Part shown: piece by piece, positions 24,140-32,578 of the stretch
Layout of the letters: every line of letters starts with the position of its first letter
Position numbering within the stretch: position 1 is the first letter of the stretch
Assembly (NCBI RefSeq): GCF_024228315.1
Contig: NZ_CP100454.1
Location: forward strand, 1,860,001 to 1,924,000
Length of the DNA: 64,000 nucleotides
Source: Halomarina pelagica
GTDB taxonomy: Archaea > Halobacteriota > Halobacteria > Halobacteriales > Haloarculaceae
Direction: 5' to 3'
Position numbers and translations under genes: made by a program
Notes under the pieces: generated by a model
Told to the model about the DNA's origin: nothing
The model's input: the letters and a program-made list of their open reading frames with translations, nothing else
Database searches by the model: none

Positions 24140-25192
24140 TCACGTCTTCAGTCCGCTTCCGGTGAGCGGGACGACCACGTCCGCGTCGGCGTCGATCACG
24201 CCGCGCTCGCGGTACTCGCGCAGTCCGGCGGGCGCGACGGCGGACGTCGACTCGGTGTAGAAGCCGTTCGCGTGAAGGGCGTCTAGCTCGCGCTCGGTGG
24301 CCGCGGCGTCCACGCTGATGGCGTCGCCGTCGGTCGCCTCGATGGCCGTCAGGATCTCGTCGCGGCGCACCGGCTCGCGGATCTGGATTCCGTCGGCGAG
24401 GTCGTTCCGCCCGTCGGACGACCCGTGGAGCGCCTGTGTGATCGGATCGTATCCCGCCGCCTGCACGCCGAGCAACCGGGGCATCCGGTCGGTCCAGCCC
24501 GCCTCGCGGAGCGCGCGGAAGCCGCGGTACGCGCCGAGAAAGAGCGTTCCGTGGCCGAGCGGGAGGACGACGGCGTCGGGCACCGTCCAGTCGCGCTGGT
24601 GGGCGACCTCGTAGGCGAACGTGGCCGTCCCGGCGAAGAACGCGGGGTTCCACGCGTGGCTCGCGTACCACCCTCCGCACGTCTCGACGGCCTCGACGCA
24701 CGCCTCGGTGACGGCCTCGCGGCTCCCCTCGACGCGCACCACCTCCGCCCCCGCGCGCTCGATGGCGCGGACCTTCGACTCCTTGACCGCCGCGGGAACG
24801 TAGATGGTGCAGTCGACCCCAGCGCGGGCGGCGTAGGTGGCGATCGCGGCCCCCGCGTTGCCGGAGGAGTCCTCGACGACGCGCTCCGCGCCGACCTCGA
24901 CCGCCCGCGAGAGCGTCGCCGTCGCTCCGCGGTCCTTGAAGCTCCCCGTCGGGAAGACGTACTCCAGTTTGAACCCGGCGTCCCACTTCGGCGCGTCCAC
25001 GAGCGGCGTGTACCCCTCGCCCAACGTCACGCGTTTCTCCACCGGAAGGAAGGGGGTGTACGCCCACAGCCCCTCGCGCGGGTCGGGTTCGTACCGATCG
25101 GGTCGCGGCTCCTCGGCGAACTCGAGCGGGTGGCCGCACTCGCAGCGCCACCGGTCGTCGTACTCGGTACCACAGGCGGGGCAGTAGAGCAT
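24140..25192 (-). CDS. thrC: Threonine synthase-like PLP enzyme
   Basis: 350 residues. Threonine synthase converts O-phosphohomoserine to threonine. The N-terminal zinc ribbon (CPAC at 4-7, CEC at 17-19) is typical of archaeal ThrC-like proteins; the PLP lysine is Lys86 in PTGSFKDRGAT; the phosphate-binding loop is VPLTGSG near the end. The frame extends far upstream, but the ATG at 25192 begins at the ribbon. Related PLP beta-family enzymes (for example cysteate synthase or paralogous ThrC) share the fold, so the exact substrate is inferred. The upstream 340 bp hold a composite palindromic element and no gene. Confidence 0.82.
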   Translation of the reverse strand: MLYCPACGTEYDDRWRCECGHPLEFAEEPRPDRYEPDPREGLWAYTPFLPVEKRVTLGEGYTPLVDAPKWDAGFKLEYVFPTGSFKDRGATATLSRAVEVGAERVVEDSSGNAGAAIATYAARAGVDCTIYVPAAVKESKVRAIERAGAEVVRVEGSREAVTEACVEAVETCGGWYASHAWNPAFFAGTATFAYEVAHQRDWTVPDAVVLPLGHGTLFLGAYRGFRALREAGWTDRMPRLLGVQAAGYDPITQALHGSSDGRNDLADGIQIREPVRRDEILTAIEATDGDAISVDAAATERELDALHANGFYTESTSAVAPAGLREYRERGVIDADADVVVPLTGSGLKT

Positions 25193-25397
25193 ACCCGAGG
25201 CTGGTGAGCGCCAGACCTGTCGGTTTCGGTCGCGCTCGGTGTGGCGAACAGGCGACGCGTGGCACCCTCGCGGAACGGCGCGTCGCACTCCCGCCTCGAC
25301 CGTCCCGCGGCCGTACTCAGACGATGGGGTCTCTGGTCCCGTTCCGGTACTTGAAGGTTCGTACCGCCAGGCGGGGGCGGTCGAAGAGCGTCCGCGG

Positions 25398-25527
25398 CCT
25401 TTTTTGGTCCTTCCAGAACCGCCCGCGGTTCTGGAAGCCTGTTGGACGCTTCGCGTCCAACAATGCAGATTTTTTGGCGGGGGTCGAGTGGCCGCCGAAG
25501 GCTGCCGCGAGGCCCCCGCCAAAAAAT
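25398..25527. repeat. Composite three-hairpin element
   Basis: Three adjacent perfect hairpins are present: CTTCCAGAACC...GGTTCTGGAAG (25410-25437), TGTTGGACGC...GCGTCCAACA (25440-25462) and ATTTTTTGGCGGGGG...CCCCCGCCAAAAAAT (25469-25483 with 25513-25527). The whole is bounded by TTTTTTGG (about 25399-25406) and CCAAAAAA (25519-25526). It sits 6 bp beyond the stop of the AstE-like gene; the last hairpin with its T-runs would terminate transcription from either side. The rest of 25193-25397 shows nothing recognisable. Confidence 0.85.
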
Positions 25528-25533
25528 GTGGTT

Positions 25534-26490
25534 TTACACCTCGTCGATGTCCGTCCCGACCGAGCAGACGTACTCGCCGGTGGCGACCTGCGGGAGGCGT
25601 CGGGTGCGCCAGAAGATCCCCCCGGAGTCGGCCGTCACGGTCGATTTCACGGTGCCGAACGCGTCGGTGACGTCGAAGAGGGGGTCGCCCCGGACGACGT
25701 CGTCGCCGAGGTCCTTGTGAAACGTGATGAGGCCGCCCGCGGGCGCGCCGTACTGCTCGAACCCGGTCGCGCGGGTCTGCGGTTCGATCTCCACGTCGCC
25801 CTCGGTGAAGCCGTAGTGTGCGAGGACGTTCTTCACGCCCCGGACGCCGAGGCGGATGCTCTCCTCGTCCCACCCGACGCTACCGCCCAGTTCGGGGTCG
25901 ACGGTGGGGATGCCCTCGTCCGGGGCGGCGCGGGCGAGCTGGCCGTCGGGACCCTTCTGGTCGAGGATGTACCCGCAGCCGAACACCTTCGCGAGTTCGA
26001 GACACTCGCGGTGGAGGCGGTGGCGGTGGCCACAGCGGACCCGCGTCTCGTCGATCATCCGGCTGGTCGATCCCTGGTGGAGGTCGAGGATGAGGTCGGC
26101 GCGGGTGGCCGCCTCGAAGGTGGCGGCGGCGATCCGTTCGCTTGACGTCCCGTTGGCGTCGCCGGGGTACGCCCGGTTCATCTTGGTGTCGTCGATCGGG
26201 TTGCGGTGCTGGGCGACGTAGAAGCCGTGGACGTTGACGATCCCCGTCACGAGGATTTCGCCCGAGATCGCCTCGGGGTCGAGCTGGGGGATCAGCCGCT
26301 GGAGTACGCCGACGCCGTTGAGTTCGTCGCCGTCGCTCACCGCCTGCAGATAGAGGGTCTTGCCGTCGTTCGCGCCGTTGATGACCGCGACCGGGAGCGC
26401 GACCTGGCTTCCGTCGCGGGCCTCGCCGACGGCCAAGCGCCCGACGGCTACCTCCCCCGGAGCGGCGGTCGCCGTACCGAGCGTCGTCAT
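25534..26490 (-). CDS. Succinylglutamate desuccinylase/aspartoacylase family protein
   Basis: 318 residues of the zinc-carboxypeptidase-like AstE/AspA group. Recognisable pieces are VINGANDGKTLYLQAVSDGDELNG, HGFYVAQHRNPIDDTKMNRAYPG (the Asn-Arg phosphate/substrate motif), LILDLHQGS (metal-binding His) and a C-terminal beta domain with APAGGLITFHKDLGD. The usual first metal motif His-Gly-Asp-Glu reads Ser-Asp-Gly-Asp-Glu here, so the first ligand may be replaced. Other members deacylate N-acyl amino acids, but the real substrate is unknown. ATG at 26490; its end is marked by the composite palindrome. Confidence 0.82.
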   Translation of the reverse strand: MTTLGTATAAPGEVAVGRLAVGEARDGSQVALPVAVINGANDGKTLYLQAVSDGDELNGVGVLQRLIPQLDPEAISGEILVTGIVNVHGFYVAQHRNPIDDTKMNRAYPGDANGTSSERIAAATFEAATRADLILDLHQGSTSRMIDETRVRCGHRHRLHRECLELAKVFGCGYILDQKGPDGQLARAAPDEGIPTVDPELGGSVGWDEESIRLGVRGVKNVLAHYGFTEGDVEIEPQTRATGFEQYGAPAGGLITFHKDLGDDVVRGDPLFDVTDAFGTVKSTVTADSGGIFWRTRRLPQVATGEYVCSVGTDIDEV

Positions 26491-26604
26491 TGTATGTAAT
26501 CGGTAGACACACGCTCTTAGGCGGTTCGGTCTCGGAGTCTCCGACGCCGTCCGTCGCCGTCCGCCGCACGAAGACGCTTTGTGGGCGACGGCCGAACTGC
26601 GACC

Positions 26605-26949
26605 GTGACAGACGACGACCCGGCTTCCGGCACGTTCGAACGGGGCGGCGACGGCGAGCGCGAGAGCGCGGGGGAGCCGCGAGCGGTCCCCGAACGCCCC
26701 GGAACGGCCGCCTTCGCCGCGGCGCTGAACGTCGGGCGAAACGCGAGGGTCGGGGTGGCCGTCGGGTTCGTCGTCGCGGCGCTCGTCTACGCCGTCCGCG
26801 TGTTCGAACTGCTGGGTCCCGTCCCCGGTACCGGCCCGGGTCCGCTGCTCTTTCTCGCGCTCGCGTTCGTCCTCGGGGTGGGCGTCGCGCTCCTCGCGAC
26901 GCTCGCGCTCACGCTCGTCTCCGCGTCCCGGGCGGCCCGTCGGCTCTGA
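26605..26949 (+). CDS. Two-helix membrane protein, function unknown
   Basis: 114 residues from a GTG (VTDDDPASGTFERGGDGERES). A hydrophilic acidic head of about 45 residues precedes two membrane helices (about 48-68 and 78-105), with a short basic tail SRAARRL. It resembles the many small haloarchaeal proteins with a disordered head and a helix pair. No motif is recognised. The start follows the divergent AstE-like promoter by 115 bp. Confidence 0.6.
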   Translation: MTDDDPASGTFERGGDGERESAGEPRAVPERPGTAAFAAALNVGRNARVGVAVGFVVAALVYAVRVFELLGPVPGTGPGPLLFLALAFVLGVGVALLATLALTLVSASRAARRL

Positions 26950-26983
26950 GGCGTCTCCGCCGTCGGCTCGCGCTCGCCTCCGC

Positions 26984-28231
26984 TCACTCGTACTCCCGGT
27001 CGAGGTCGTCGCCCGCCAGTTCGGCGAGGCGTCCGGCCCCGGCTCGCGTCCCCTTGGCGACGAGGACATCGCCCGCGTGGAGTTCGGTCTCGGCGCGCGG
27101 GGAGACCACCCACTCGCCGCGCTCGCGGCCGAAACGCGACTGGGCTGTGGTGCCCGCGACCGATCCGCGCCGGACGGCGATGACGCGCATGCCCGTCTCG
27201 GTGGCGACCATCTCGTCGCGCAGGGTCGCCCCGTCGAGAGCGCTCCCCTCCGCGACCCGGAGTCGGACGATGACCTCGTCCGACTCGAACACCGCCTCGG
27301 CGACGACGGGGTGGGTTCCGAGTCCGCGGAGGACCCCCTCGCTGATCTCCAGGGCGGCGTCGGAGATCACCTCCGTCGAGCGCGCCAGGTGGACCAGACC
27401 CCGGAGGGAGACGGGATCCTCGACGCGGCTGGCGGCCTGGAGGGTCCACGCCTCGAAGCGCGACTGGAGGGCGTCGACCTCGGCCTCGAGTTCCAGCACC
27501 TCCTCGGCGACGGCCGTGCTGTCGAACAGCGCCGCGCCGTAGGCGAGGTCCACGGCGAGTTCGCTCATGTTCTTCATCAGGACGATGGAGTCGACCGCGC
27601 GCTCGAGGTCGTCGATCGCCGGTTCGGCGGCCTCGACGGTCTCGTAGGTCCGGCCGGTCGCCCGCTCGTACACCTCCGAGAGCGCCTCCTCGTCCCCGCG
27701 CAGGAGGAGCACGTCGCCCGGGGCGAGGAGCGTGTCGGCCCCGGGGTTGGTGAGCCACTCGCCGTCGCGCCGGATCGCGATGACCCGCACGCCCGTCTCG
27801 GTCTCGAGGTTGACGTCGTCGAGGGTCCGGTTCGCGAGGTCGGCGTCGGGGGAGAGCGTCGCGCGCACGAGGGTCTCGACGGCCTCCGGGAGGGCGGCGC
27901 GCATCGCCTCGGGGAGGCCGATGTCCTCGAGGACGATCTTCGCGATGTCGCCGGAGGCGTCGGAGATCTTCTCCGCGGCCCCGACGACGCCGAGGACGGG
28001 CGCGAGCGCCTCGGCGTCCTCCGGGTTGCGCGCAGCCATCAGCAGGCTCATCCGGGCGCGCATCTGGAGGATGTCCATCCGATCCTCGAGGTCGAGCACC
28101 TCCTCCGCGATGGCGTCGCTGCCGAGGAGGACGGCCGAGTACGACAGGTCGATGAGGAGTTCCGCCGTGTCTTTCATCTCCGCCAGGACCTCCTTCACGC
28201 TGACGGGCTGGTACTCGACCTCGCGGTTCAT
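26984..28231 (-). CDS. Tandem PhoU-like/TrkA-C domain protein (potassium channel-associated)
   Basis: 415 residues with an internal duplication: PhoU-like helices (about 10-115; LIDLSYSAVLLGSDAIAEEVLDLE), a TrkA-C domain (about 118-200; VRVIAIRRDGEWLTNPGADTLLAPGDVLLLRG), then a second PhoU-like segment (about 215-325; AVDLAYGAALFDSTAVAEEVLELE) and a second TrkA-C domain (about 328-410). TrkA-C domains bind small ligands and gate K+ channels or carriers. There is no membrane segment, so this is a soluble regulatory partner. No transporter gene is adjacent in this window. Confidence 0.85.
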   Translation of the reverse strand: MNREVEYQPVSVKEVLAEMKDTAELLIDLSYSAVLLGSDAIAEEVLDLEDRMDILQMRARMSLLMAARNPEDAEALAPVLGVVGAAEKISDASGDIAKIVLEDIGLPEAMRAALPEAVETLVRATLSPDADLANRTLDDVNLETETGVRVIAIRRDGEWLTNPGADTLLAPGDVLLLRGDEEALSEVYERATGRTYETVEAAEPAIDDLERAVDSIVLMKNMSELAVDLAYGAALFDSTAVAEEVLELEAEVDALQSRFEAWTLQAASRVEDPVSLRGLVHLARSTEVISDAALEISEGVLRGLGTHPVVAEAVFESDEVIVRLRVAEGSALDGATLRDEMVATETGMRVIAVRRGSVAGTTAQSRFGRERGEWVVSPRAETELHAGDVLVAKGTRAGAGRLAELAGDDLDREYE

Positions 28232-28330
28232 GTCCTCCCCTCCGGTCGGCGGGGTAAAAGGGTTGCCGGGGGACGGCCGCTCGCGCCCGTCGTCGACCCC
28301 GGAGCGTCGCTCCCGATCGTCGACGGCAGG

Positions 28331-28400
28331 CGGATGGCGGCCGGCAGATGGTGGCCGGCAGATAGTGGCCAGCGGCTGGTGGCCAGCGGCTGGCGAACGG
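28331..28400. repeat. Imperfect GC-rich tandem repeats
   Basis: Repeats of about 14-18 bp (GGCCGGCAGATGGTGGCC, then GTGGCCAGCGGCTG twice) fill the gap between the TrkA-C gene and citrate synthase; no gene is seen in 28232-28486. A TATA-like CAATAATAACC (about 28444-28454) for citrate synthase lies downstream. Confidence 0.65.
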
Positions 28401-28486
28401 GCGTCTCGGGCCAGACGGCGACGTCAGGGCCGCTGGCGGTCCATCAATAATAACCCTTTTAGACTCGGCTCCGGAACCGATAGCGT

Positions 28487-29620
28487 ATGGCTGACGAGCT
28501 GAAGAAGGGGCTCGAGGGTGTGCTGGTCGCCGAATCCGAGTTGAGCTTCATCGACGGGGATGCCGGGCGGCTCATCTATCGGGGCTACTCCATCGACGAC
28601 CTCGCGCGCGAGGCCAGCTTCGAGGAGGTCGTCTACCTGCTCTGGCACGGCGAACTCCCGGAGGCGGGCGACCTCGCCGAGTTCGCCGACGCGATGGCGA
28701 CCGAGCGTCACCTCGCCGACGGCATGCACGACCTCGTCCGCGAACTCGCCGCCGCGGACGAGGAGCCGATGGCCGCCATGCGGACGATCGCGTCCGACCT
28801 CTCGGCGTACGATCCGGACGCGGACGCCGACCCGACCGACCGCGAGGCGAACCTCCGGAAGGGTCGTCGCCTCACCGCGAAGCTCCCGACGGCGCTCGCG
28901 TCGTTCACCCGCCTCCGCGAGGGCGAGGAGCCGGTCGCCCCGCGCGAGGACCTCTCGCACGCCACGAACTTCCTCTACATGCTCAACGGCGAGGAGCCGG
29001 ACGACGTGCTCGCCGAGACGTTCGACATGGCGCTCGTGCTCCACGCCGACCACGGACTGAACGCCTCGACGTTCTCCGCGATGGTCACCTCATCGACGCT
29101 TGCAGACCTCCACAGCGCCGTCACGAGCGCGATCGGGACGCTCTCGGGTAGCCTCCACGGCGGGGCCAACCAGGACGTGATGGAGATGCTGAAGGAGGTC
29201 GACGAGAGCGACAAGGACCCCAAGCAGTGGATCGACGACGCGCTCGCGAACGGCCGCCGCGTCCCCGGGTTCGGTCACCGCGTCTACAACGTGAAGGACC
29301 CCCGCGCGCGCATCCTGAGCGAGAAGTCGAAGGCGCTCGGCGAGGCGAGCGAGCAGAAGTGGTACGACTACAGCGTCGCCATCGAGGAGTACCTCCGGGA
29401 GGAGAAGGGCCTCGCGCCGAATGTGGACTTCTACTCCGCCTCGACCTACTACCAGATGGGCATCCCCGTCGACATCTACACCCCCATCTTCGCCGTCAGC
29501 CGCGTCGGCGGCTGGATCGCCCACGTCCTCGAACAGTACGAGGACAACCGCCTCATCCGCCCCCGCGCCCGGTACGTCGGCGAGCGGGGCCTGGACTACG
29601 CGTCGGCCGACGAGCGGTAG
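28487..29620 (+). CDS. citZ: Citrate synthase
   Basis: 377 residues. The enzyme condenses oxaloacetate with acetyl-CoA, the entry step of the TCA cycle. Catalytic residues are visible: His224 in SLHGGANQD, His264 in VPGFGHRVY and Asp314 in PNVDFYSAS. Length and the MADELKKGLEGVLVAESELSFIDG start match short archaeal type citrate synthase. A 2-methylcitrate synthase role cannot be excluded by sequence, but this is the only such gene here. The ATG at 28487 follows a TATA-like CAATAATAACC. It is followed by an interspersed hairpin repeat likely to end transcription. Confidence 0.93.
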   Translation: MADELKKGLEGVLVAESELSFIDGDAGRLIYRGYSIDDLAREASFEEVVYLLWHGELPEAGDLAEFADAMATERHLADGMHDLVRELAAADEEPMAAMRTIASDLSAYDPDADADPTDREANLRKGRRLTAKLPTALASFTRLREGEEPVAPREDLSHATNFLYMLNGEEPDDVLAETFDMALVLHADHGLNASTFSAMVTSSTLADLHSAVTSAIGTLSGSLHGGANQDVMEMLKEVDESDKDPKQWIDDALANGRRVPGFGHRVYNVKDPRARILSEKSKALGEASEQKWYDYSVAIEEYLREEKGLAPNVDFYSASTYYQMGIPVDIYTPIFAVSRVGGWIAHVLEQYEDNRLIRPRARYVGERGLDYASADER

Positions 29621-29702
29621 ACTAGCAGACGTCGTGGGCCAGCACTGCTCCCGCGAGCGCGGAGCGCGAGCGGCCGCGAGGGCGACCGGAGGGAGCCCGA
29701 AG

Positions 29703-29784
29703 CGGTTTTAGTCGAGGTTTTGCCAGGGAGCGGCCGGCGACCGCGGAGCGTGTCGCCGGCACGCGACCGCAGCAAAACGTCGAG
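29703..29784. repeat. Interspersed hairpin repeat, copy B
   Basis: GGTTTTAGTCGAGGTTTTGC is followed by CAGGGAGCGGCCGGCGAC, its inverted partner GTCGCCGGC and GCAGCAAAACGTCG. It is about three-quarters identical to copy A at 4851 and follows citZ. Confidence 0.75.
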
Positions 29785-29822
29785 CCAAGAAGCTTACGTT
29801 CCCCGACGACTCCCATCTCTCC

Positions 29823-30344
29823 GTGTACGAAACGGTCCCCCCGGTGGTGCAGTCGCTACTCGAGACCTCCACCGGTCCCCTCGGGTTGCTGGTCGTCCTC
29901 GTCTACTCGTTGCTCGTGGCGACCGTCCTCCCCTTCCCCGGCGAGGTCGTGCTCGCGGTCCCGCTGGACCTGGGGTTCGACCCGCGCGTCGAACTCGGAC
30001 TGCTCATCGTCGCGAGTAGCCTCGGGAAGGCCGCCGGTAGCCTGCTCGCCCTCCACGTGCGCGACGGGGCGACGCGGTCGAACCCCTTCGTCCGCGTCTA
30101 CGGGCGGGTTCCGGCGTGGGTCGCGGAGCGACAGCGCGCGTTCGTCCGCCGGGTCGGTCGACACGGCTACCTCGGACTCACCGCGGGGCTCGCCGTCCCG
30201 CTGATGCCCGACACGGCGCTCATCTACGCGTTCAGCGTGGTGGAGACGAACCCGGTCAAGTTCGCCGTCGCCGCCTTCGTCGGGACGGCGTTCCGCCTGC
30301 TCGCGGTTGTCGGCCTCGTCGGCGGGCTCTCCGCGCTCGCCTGA
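29823..30344 (+). CDS. DedA/SNARE-associated (VTT) family membrane protein
   Basis: 173 residues from a GTG (MYETVPPVVQSLLETSTGPLGLL). Four or so hydrophobic segments are seen. The conserved VTT-domain features are LPFPGEVVLAVPLDLG (reentrant loop with Pro-Phe-Pro-Gly-Glu), the glycine-rich SSLGKAAGSLLAL, and the second loop GLTAGLAVPLMPDTALIYAFSVV. DedA proteins are linked to lipid scrambling or undecaprenyl/polyprenyl carrier recycling and membrane potential. The specific role is unknown. A TATA-like AAGAAGCTTACG precedes the start at the right distance. Confidence 0.8.
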   Translation: MYETVPPVVQSLLETSTGPLGLLVVLVYSLLVATVLPFPGEVVLAVPLDLGFDPRVELGLLIVASSLGKAAGSLLALHVRDGATRSNPFVRVYGRVPAWVAERQRAFVRRVGRHGYLGLTAGLAVPLMPDTALIYAFSVVETNPVKFAVAAFVGTAFRLLAVVGLVGGLSALA

Positions 30345-30349
30345 GCGGT

Positions 30350-31879
30350 TCAGTCCTCCGCGAGACTGCCGCGCTCGGCCATCATCCGGGCGGCCCGCCC
30401 GGCCCAGTCCGAGCGCCCGAAGCTGACCGCGACGACGAGCGCCATCCAGACGTACGCAAGCGCGATGCCCGCGTACGCCCCGACGACGCCGTAGCCCAGA
30501 ACGACGCCCGCCAGGTAGGTGAACCCGACGAGGAACCCGAAGAGGGCGGACGTGCGCGCGACGAGTGGGACGCGCGTCTCGCCCGCGCCGCGCAGTGCCC
30601 CCTGTAGCACGACGAAGACGACGAGGAACGACGCGGTGAGACCGTAGACGCGCGCGAAGGCGACCGCGTAGCGCGTCGTCTCGGGGTCGTCGGTGAACGC
30701 GGCGACGAACGCGTCCGCGACGCCGACCAGCAGGAGGCCGACGACGCCGACGGTGCAGATACCGAGTGCCGCGGTCGCCCGGCCCTCGAAGCGCGCCCGG
30801 CCGGGGTCGCCGTCGCCGAGCGCCTGCCCGACGACGACGCTCGCGGCGACGTTGTACCCGCGAGAGAGGGGGCTCGTCACCTGCTGGAAGACCCGCCGAC
30901 CGATCTGGTAGGCGGCGTTCACCGCCGTCCCGAAGCCGAGCAGGATCGCGTTGAGCGGGAAGGCGGCGAGCGTCGAGGCCAGCCCCTCGGCGACGGCGGG
31001 GGCGCTCACCGCGAGGAGTTGTCGGGCGACGATCGGGTCAGCGGGGCGGACCAGGCCAGCGTCGGTCCACCCCGTGCGGAGCGCGGCCGTGAGGACGACG
31101 GCGGTGAAGACGTTCGCGGCGGCGGTGGCGAGGCCGACGCCGACCACGCCGAGGTCGGGCGCGCCGAACCACCCCAGGCCGAGCGCGACGCTGCCGGCGA
31201 TGTTCAGCCCGTTGGCGACGACGTTGACGTACATCGGCGTTCGGGTGTCGCCGGTTCCCTGTAGCGAGCGGGCGGCGACGAGCGAGACGTGGCGGGCCGG
31301 GGCGGTGGCGAAGACGATCGCGAGGTAGGTGCCGCCGAGGCGCGCCACTTCGGGCGGCGCGCCGAGCAGTGCGATGGCTTCACGTCCGAACAGGAGGCCG
31401 AACGCGACGAACGGGAGGCCGAGCAGCGCCCCGGCGAGGAGCGCCGTGCTGATGGCCTGGTCGCGGTTCGCGACGGCGCGTGCGACGCCGGCGTCGGCAG
31501 GGTCGGGGGTCCCGTCGCCTCCGGCATCGGGTGTCCGGGACGTCGGGGACGCCCCGGTGTCCTGGCTGGAGAGCGCGATCGCCCCGCCGCCCATGCCGAG
31601 GCCGATCCAAAGGGGAAAGCGGGCGTGAACCGCCTCGGGGTCAAGTGGTTCGAGAGAGCGACGCTCTCTCGTCATCGCGGAAGATCGAAGATCTTCCGTA
31701 CGACCCCGAGGCACTCGCCTTGCTCATCTGTAGAGGTCCGCGAGGCCGATGGCGGCGACGGCGATCGGCGAGATCGTCGCGCCGATCACGACGTCCGTCG
31801 TCCGCATCAGCGTCCGGAACGTCTGCTCGGCCATCACCGGCCACGAGAGGTCGAACACGCGCCTCCACACGGCGAGCAC
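30350..31879 (-). pseudogene. MATE-type efflux transporter interrupted by a 105-bp palindromic insertion
   Basis: The 5' part starts about GTG 31879 and encodes RRVFDLSWPVMAEQTFRT and IGATISPIAVAAIGLADLY, helix 1 and 2 of a MATE pump. The matching continuation ARFPLWIGLGMGGGAIALS lies 105 bases further on in the same frame. The 105 bases between (31625-31729) contain one in-frame TGA and strong inverted repeats. The rest to 30350 is a normal MATE sequence with about ten more helices and no other lesion. Either the gene is a fresh pseudogene or translation restarts at ATG 31672 inside the insertion, making a protein lacking the first helices. An intact MATE gene lies at 59733-61214. Confidence 0.8.
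31625..31729. mobile_element. 105-bp cruciform-like insertion in the MATE gene
   Basis: An outer inverted repeat GCCTCGGGGTC (31632-31642) / GACCCCGAGGC (31702-31712) encloses two perfect hairpins: GAGAGAGCG-A-CGCTCTCTC (31652-31670) and GGAAGATC-GAA-GATCTTCC (31679-31697). The boundaries are set by comparing with the uninterrupted MATE protein phrase LADLY/ARFPLW. No target-site duplication is obvious. It looks like a non-autonomous palindromic element. Confidence 0.7.
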
Positions 31880-31975
31880 GCGGCGGTGCGACGCGGACGG
31901 CACGACACGACGGTTCGACCGATCGTCGTTTGAGCGTGCCGGTCCGTTTACGTGTCCGTGCGGGCGACGGTCCAC

Positions 31976-32368
31976 ATGGACGTGTTCGTCTACGGGACGC
32001 TGACCGACCCGGCGCGCGCGGACGAGGTCCTCGACGACTACGAGTACGCCGGCGAGGCGACGCTCTCGGGGCTCCACCGCGTCGACGGGACGTACCCGAC
32101 GCTGGCTCCGGGCGGCGAGACGCGGGGTCGCCTGCTGCGCACCTCGGCCCTCGCGACGCTCGACGCCTACGAGGGCGTCGATCGCGGCCTCTACGCCCGC
32201 GTCCGCGTCCCGAGCGACGCACGCTCGGGGTCGGTGTGGACGTACGTGGGCGACCCCGAGGCGCTGTTCGCTCCCGCCGAGTGGCCGGGCGACGGGCCGT
32301 TCCCCGAGCGCGTCAGGGACTTCATTCAATCTCGACCCGTCGTGGTACGAACGAACGACGTCCGTTAG
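31976..32368 (+). CDS. Gamma-glutamylcyclotransferase family protein
   Basis: 130 residues. It opens with the family hallmark VFVYGTLTDPARADEVL and has the cavity-lining phrase YPTLAPGGETRGRLLR, the conserved acidic residue in LDAYEGVDRGLYARVRV and a following strand WTYVGDPEAL. Such AIG2/GGCT-like folds cleave gamma-glutamyl or similar amine-linked groups to release pyroglutamate; the substrate here is unknown. The ATG at 31976 begins at the first strand. It is divergent from the broken MATE gene, whose start is 97 bp away. Confidence 0.85.
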   Translation: MDVFVYGTLTDPARADEVLDDYEYAGEATLSGLHRVDGTYPTLAPGGETRGRLLRTSALATLDAYEGVDRGLYARVRVPSDARSGSVWTYVGDPEALFAPAEWPGDGPFPERVRDFIQSRPVVVRTNDVR

Positions 32369-32437
32369 CCGTCCGTCCGACGGTCGGAAAAAGCGGCCGC
32401 TGTCACGCGATTACACTTTCAGTGTGGATGGGGAGAG

Positions 32438-32510
32438 TTTATACGTCTCCTCGCTCATCGGAGAGGTGTCACACGTTCCGAACGGACTCGGAACGCACCA
32501 CCTGTGTTTT
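32438..32510 (+). promoter_or_regulatory. ilvA promoter with 5' leader hairpin
   Basis: TTTATAC (32438-32444) would start a transcript near 32468, leaving about 110 nt of leader, long for a haloarchaeon. CGTTCCGA / TCGGAACG (32474-32495) form a perfect stem with an outer AGGTG/CACCT (32464-32468 with 32499-32503) and a GTTTT run (32506-32510). Confidence 0.5.
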
Positions 32511-32578
32511 CCCCACGGGTCGGGTCCCTCCCGGCCTTTCAAAACACGTAACACCGACCACCGGGTACGCCGGGGCAT

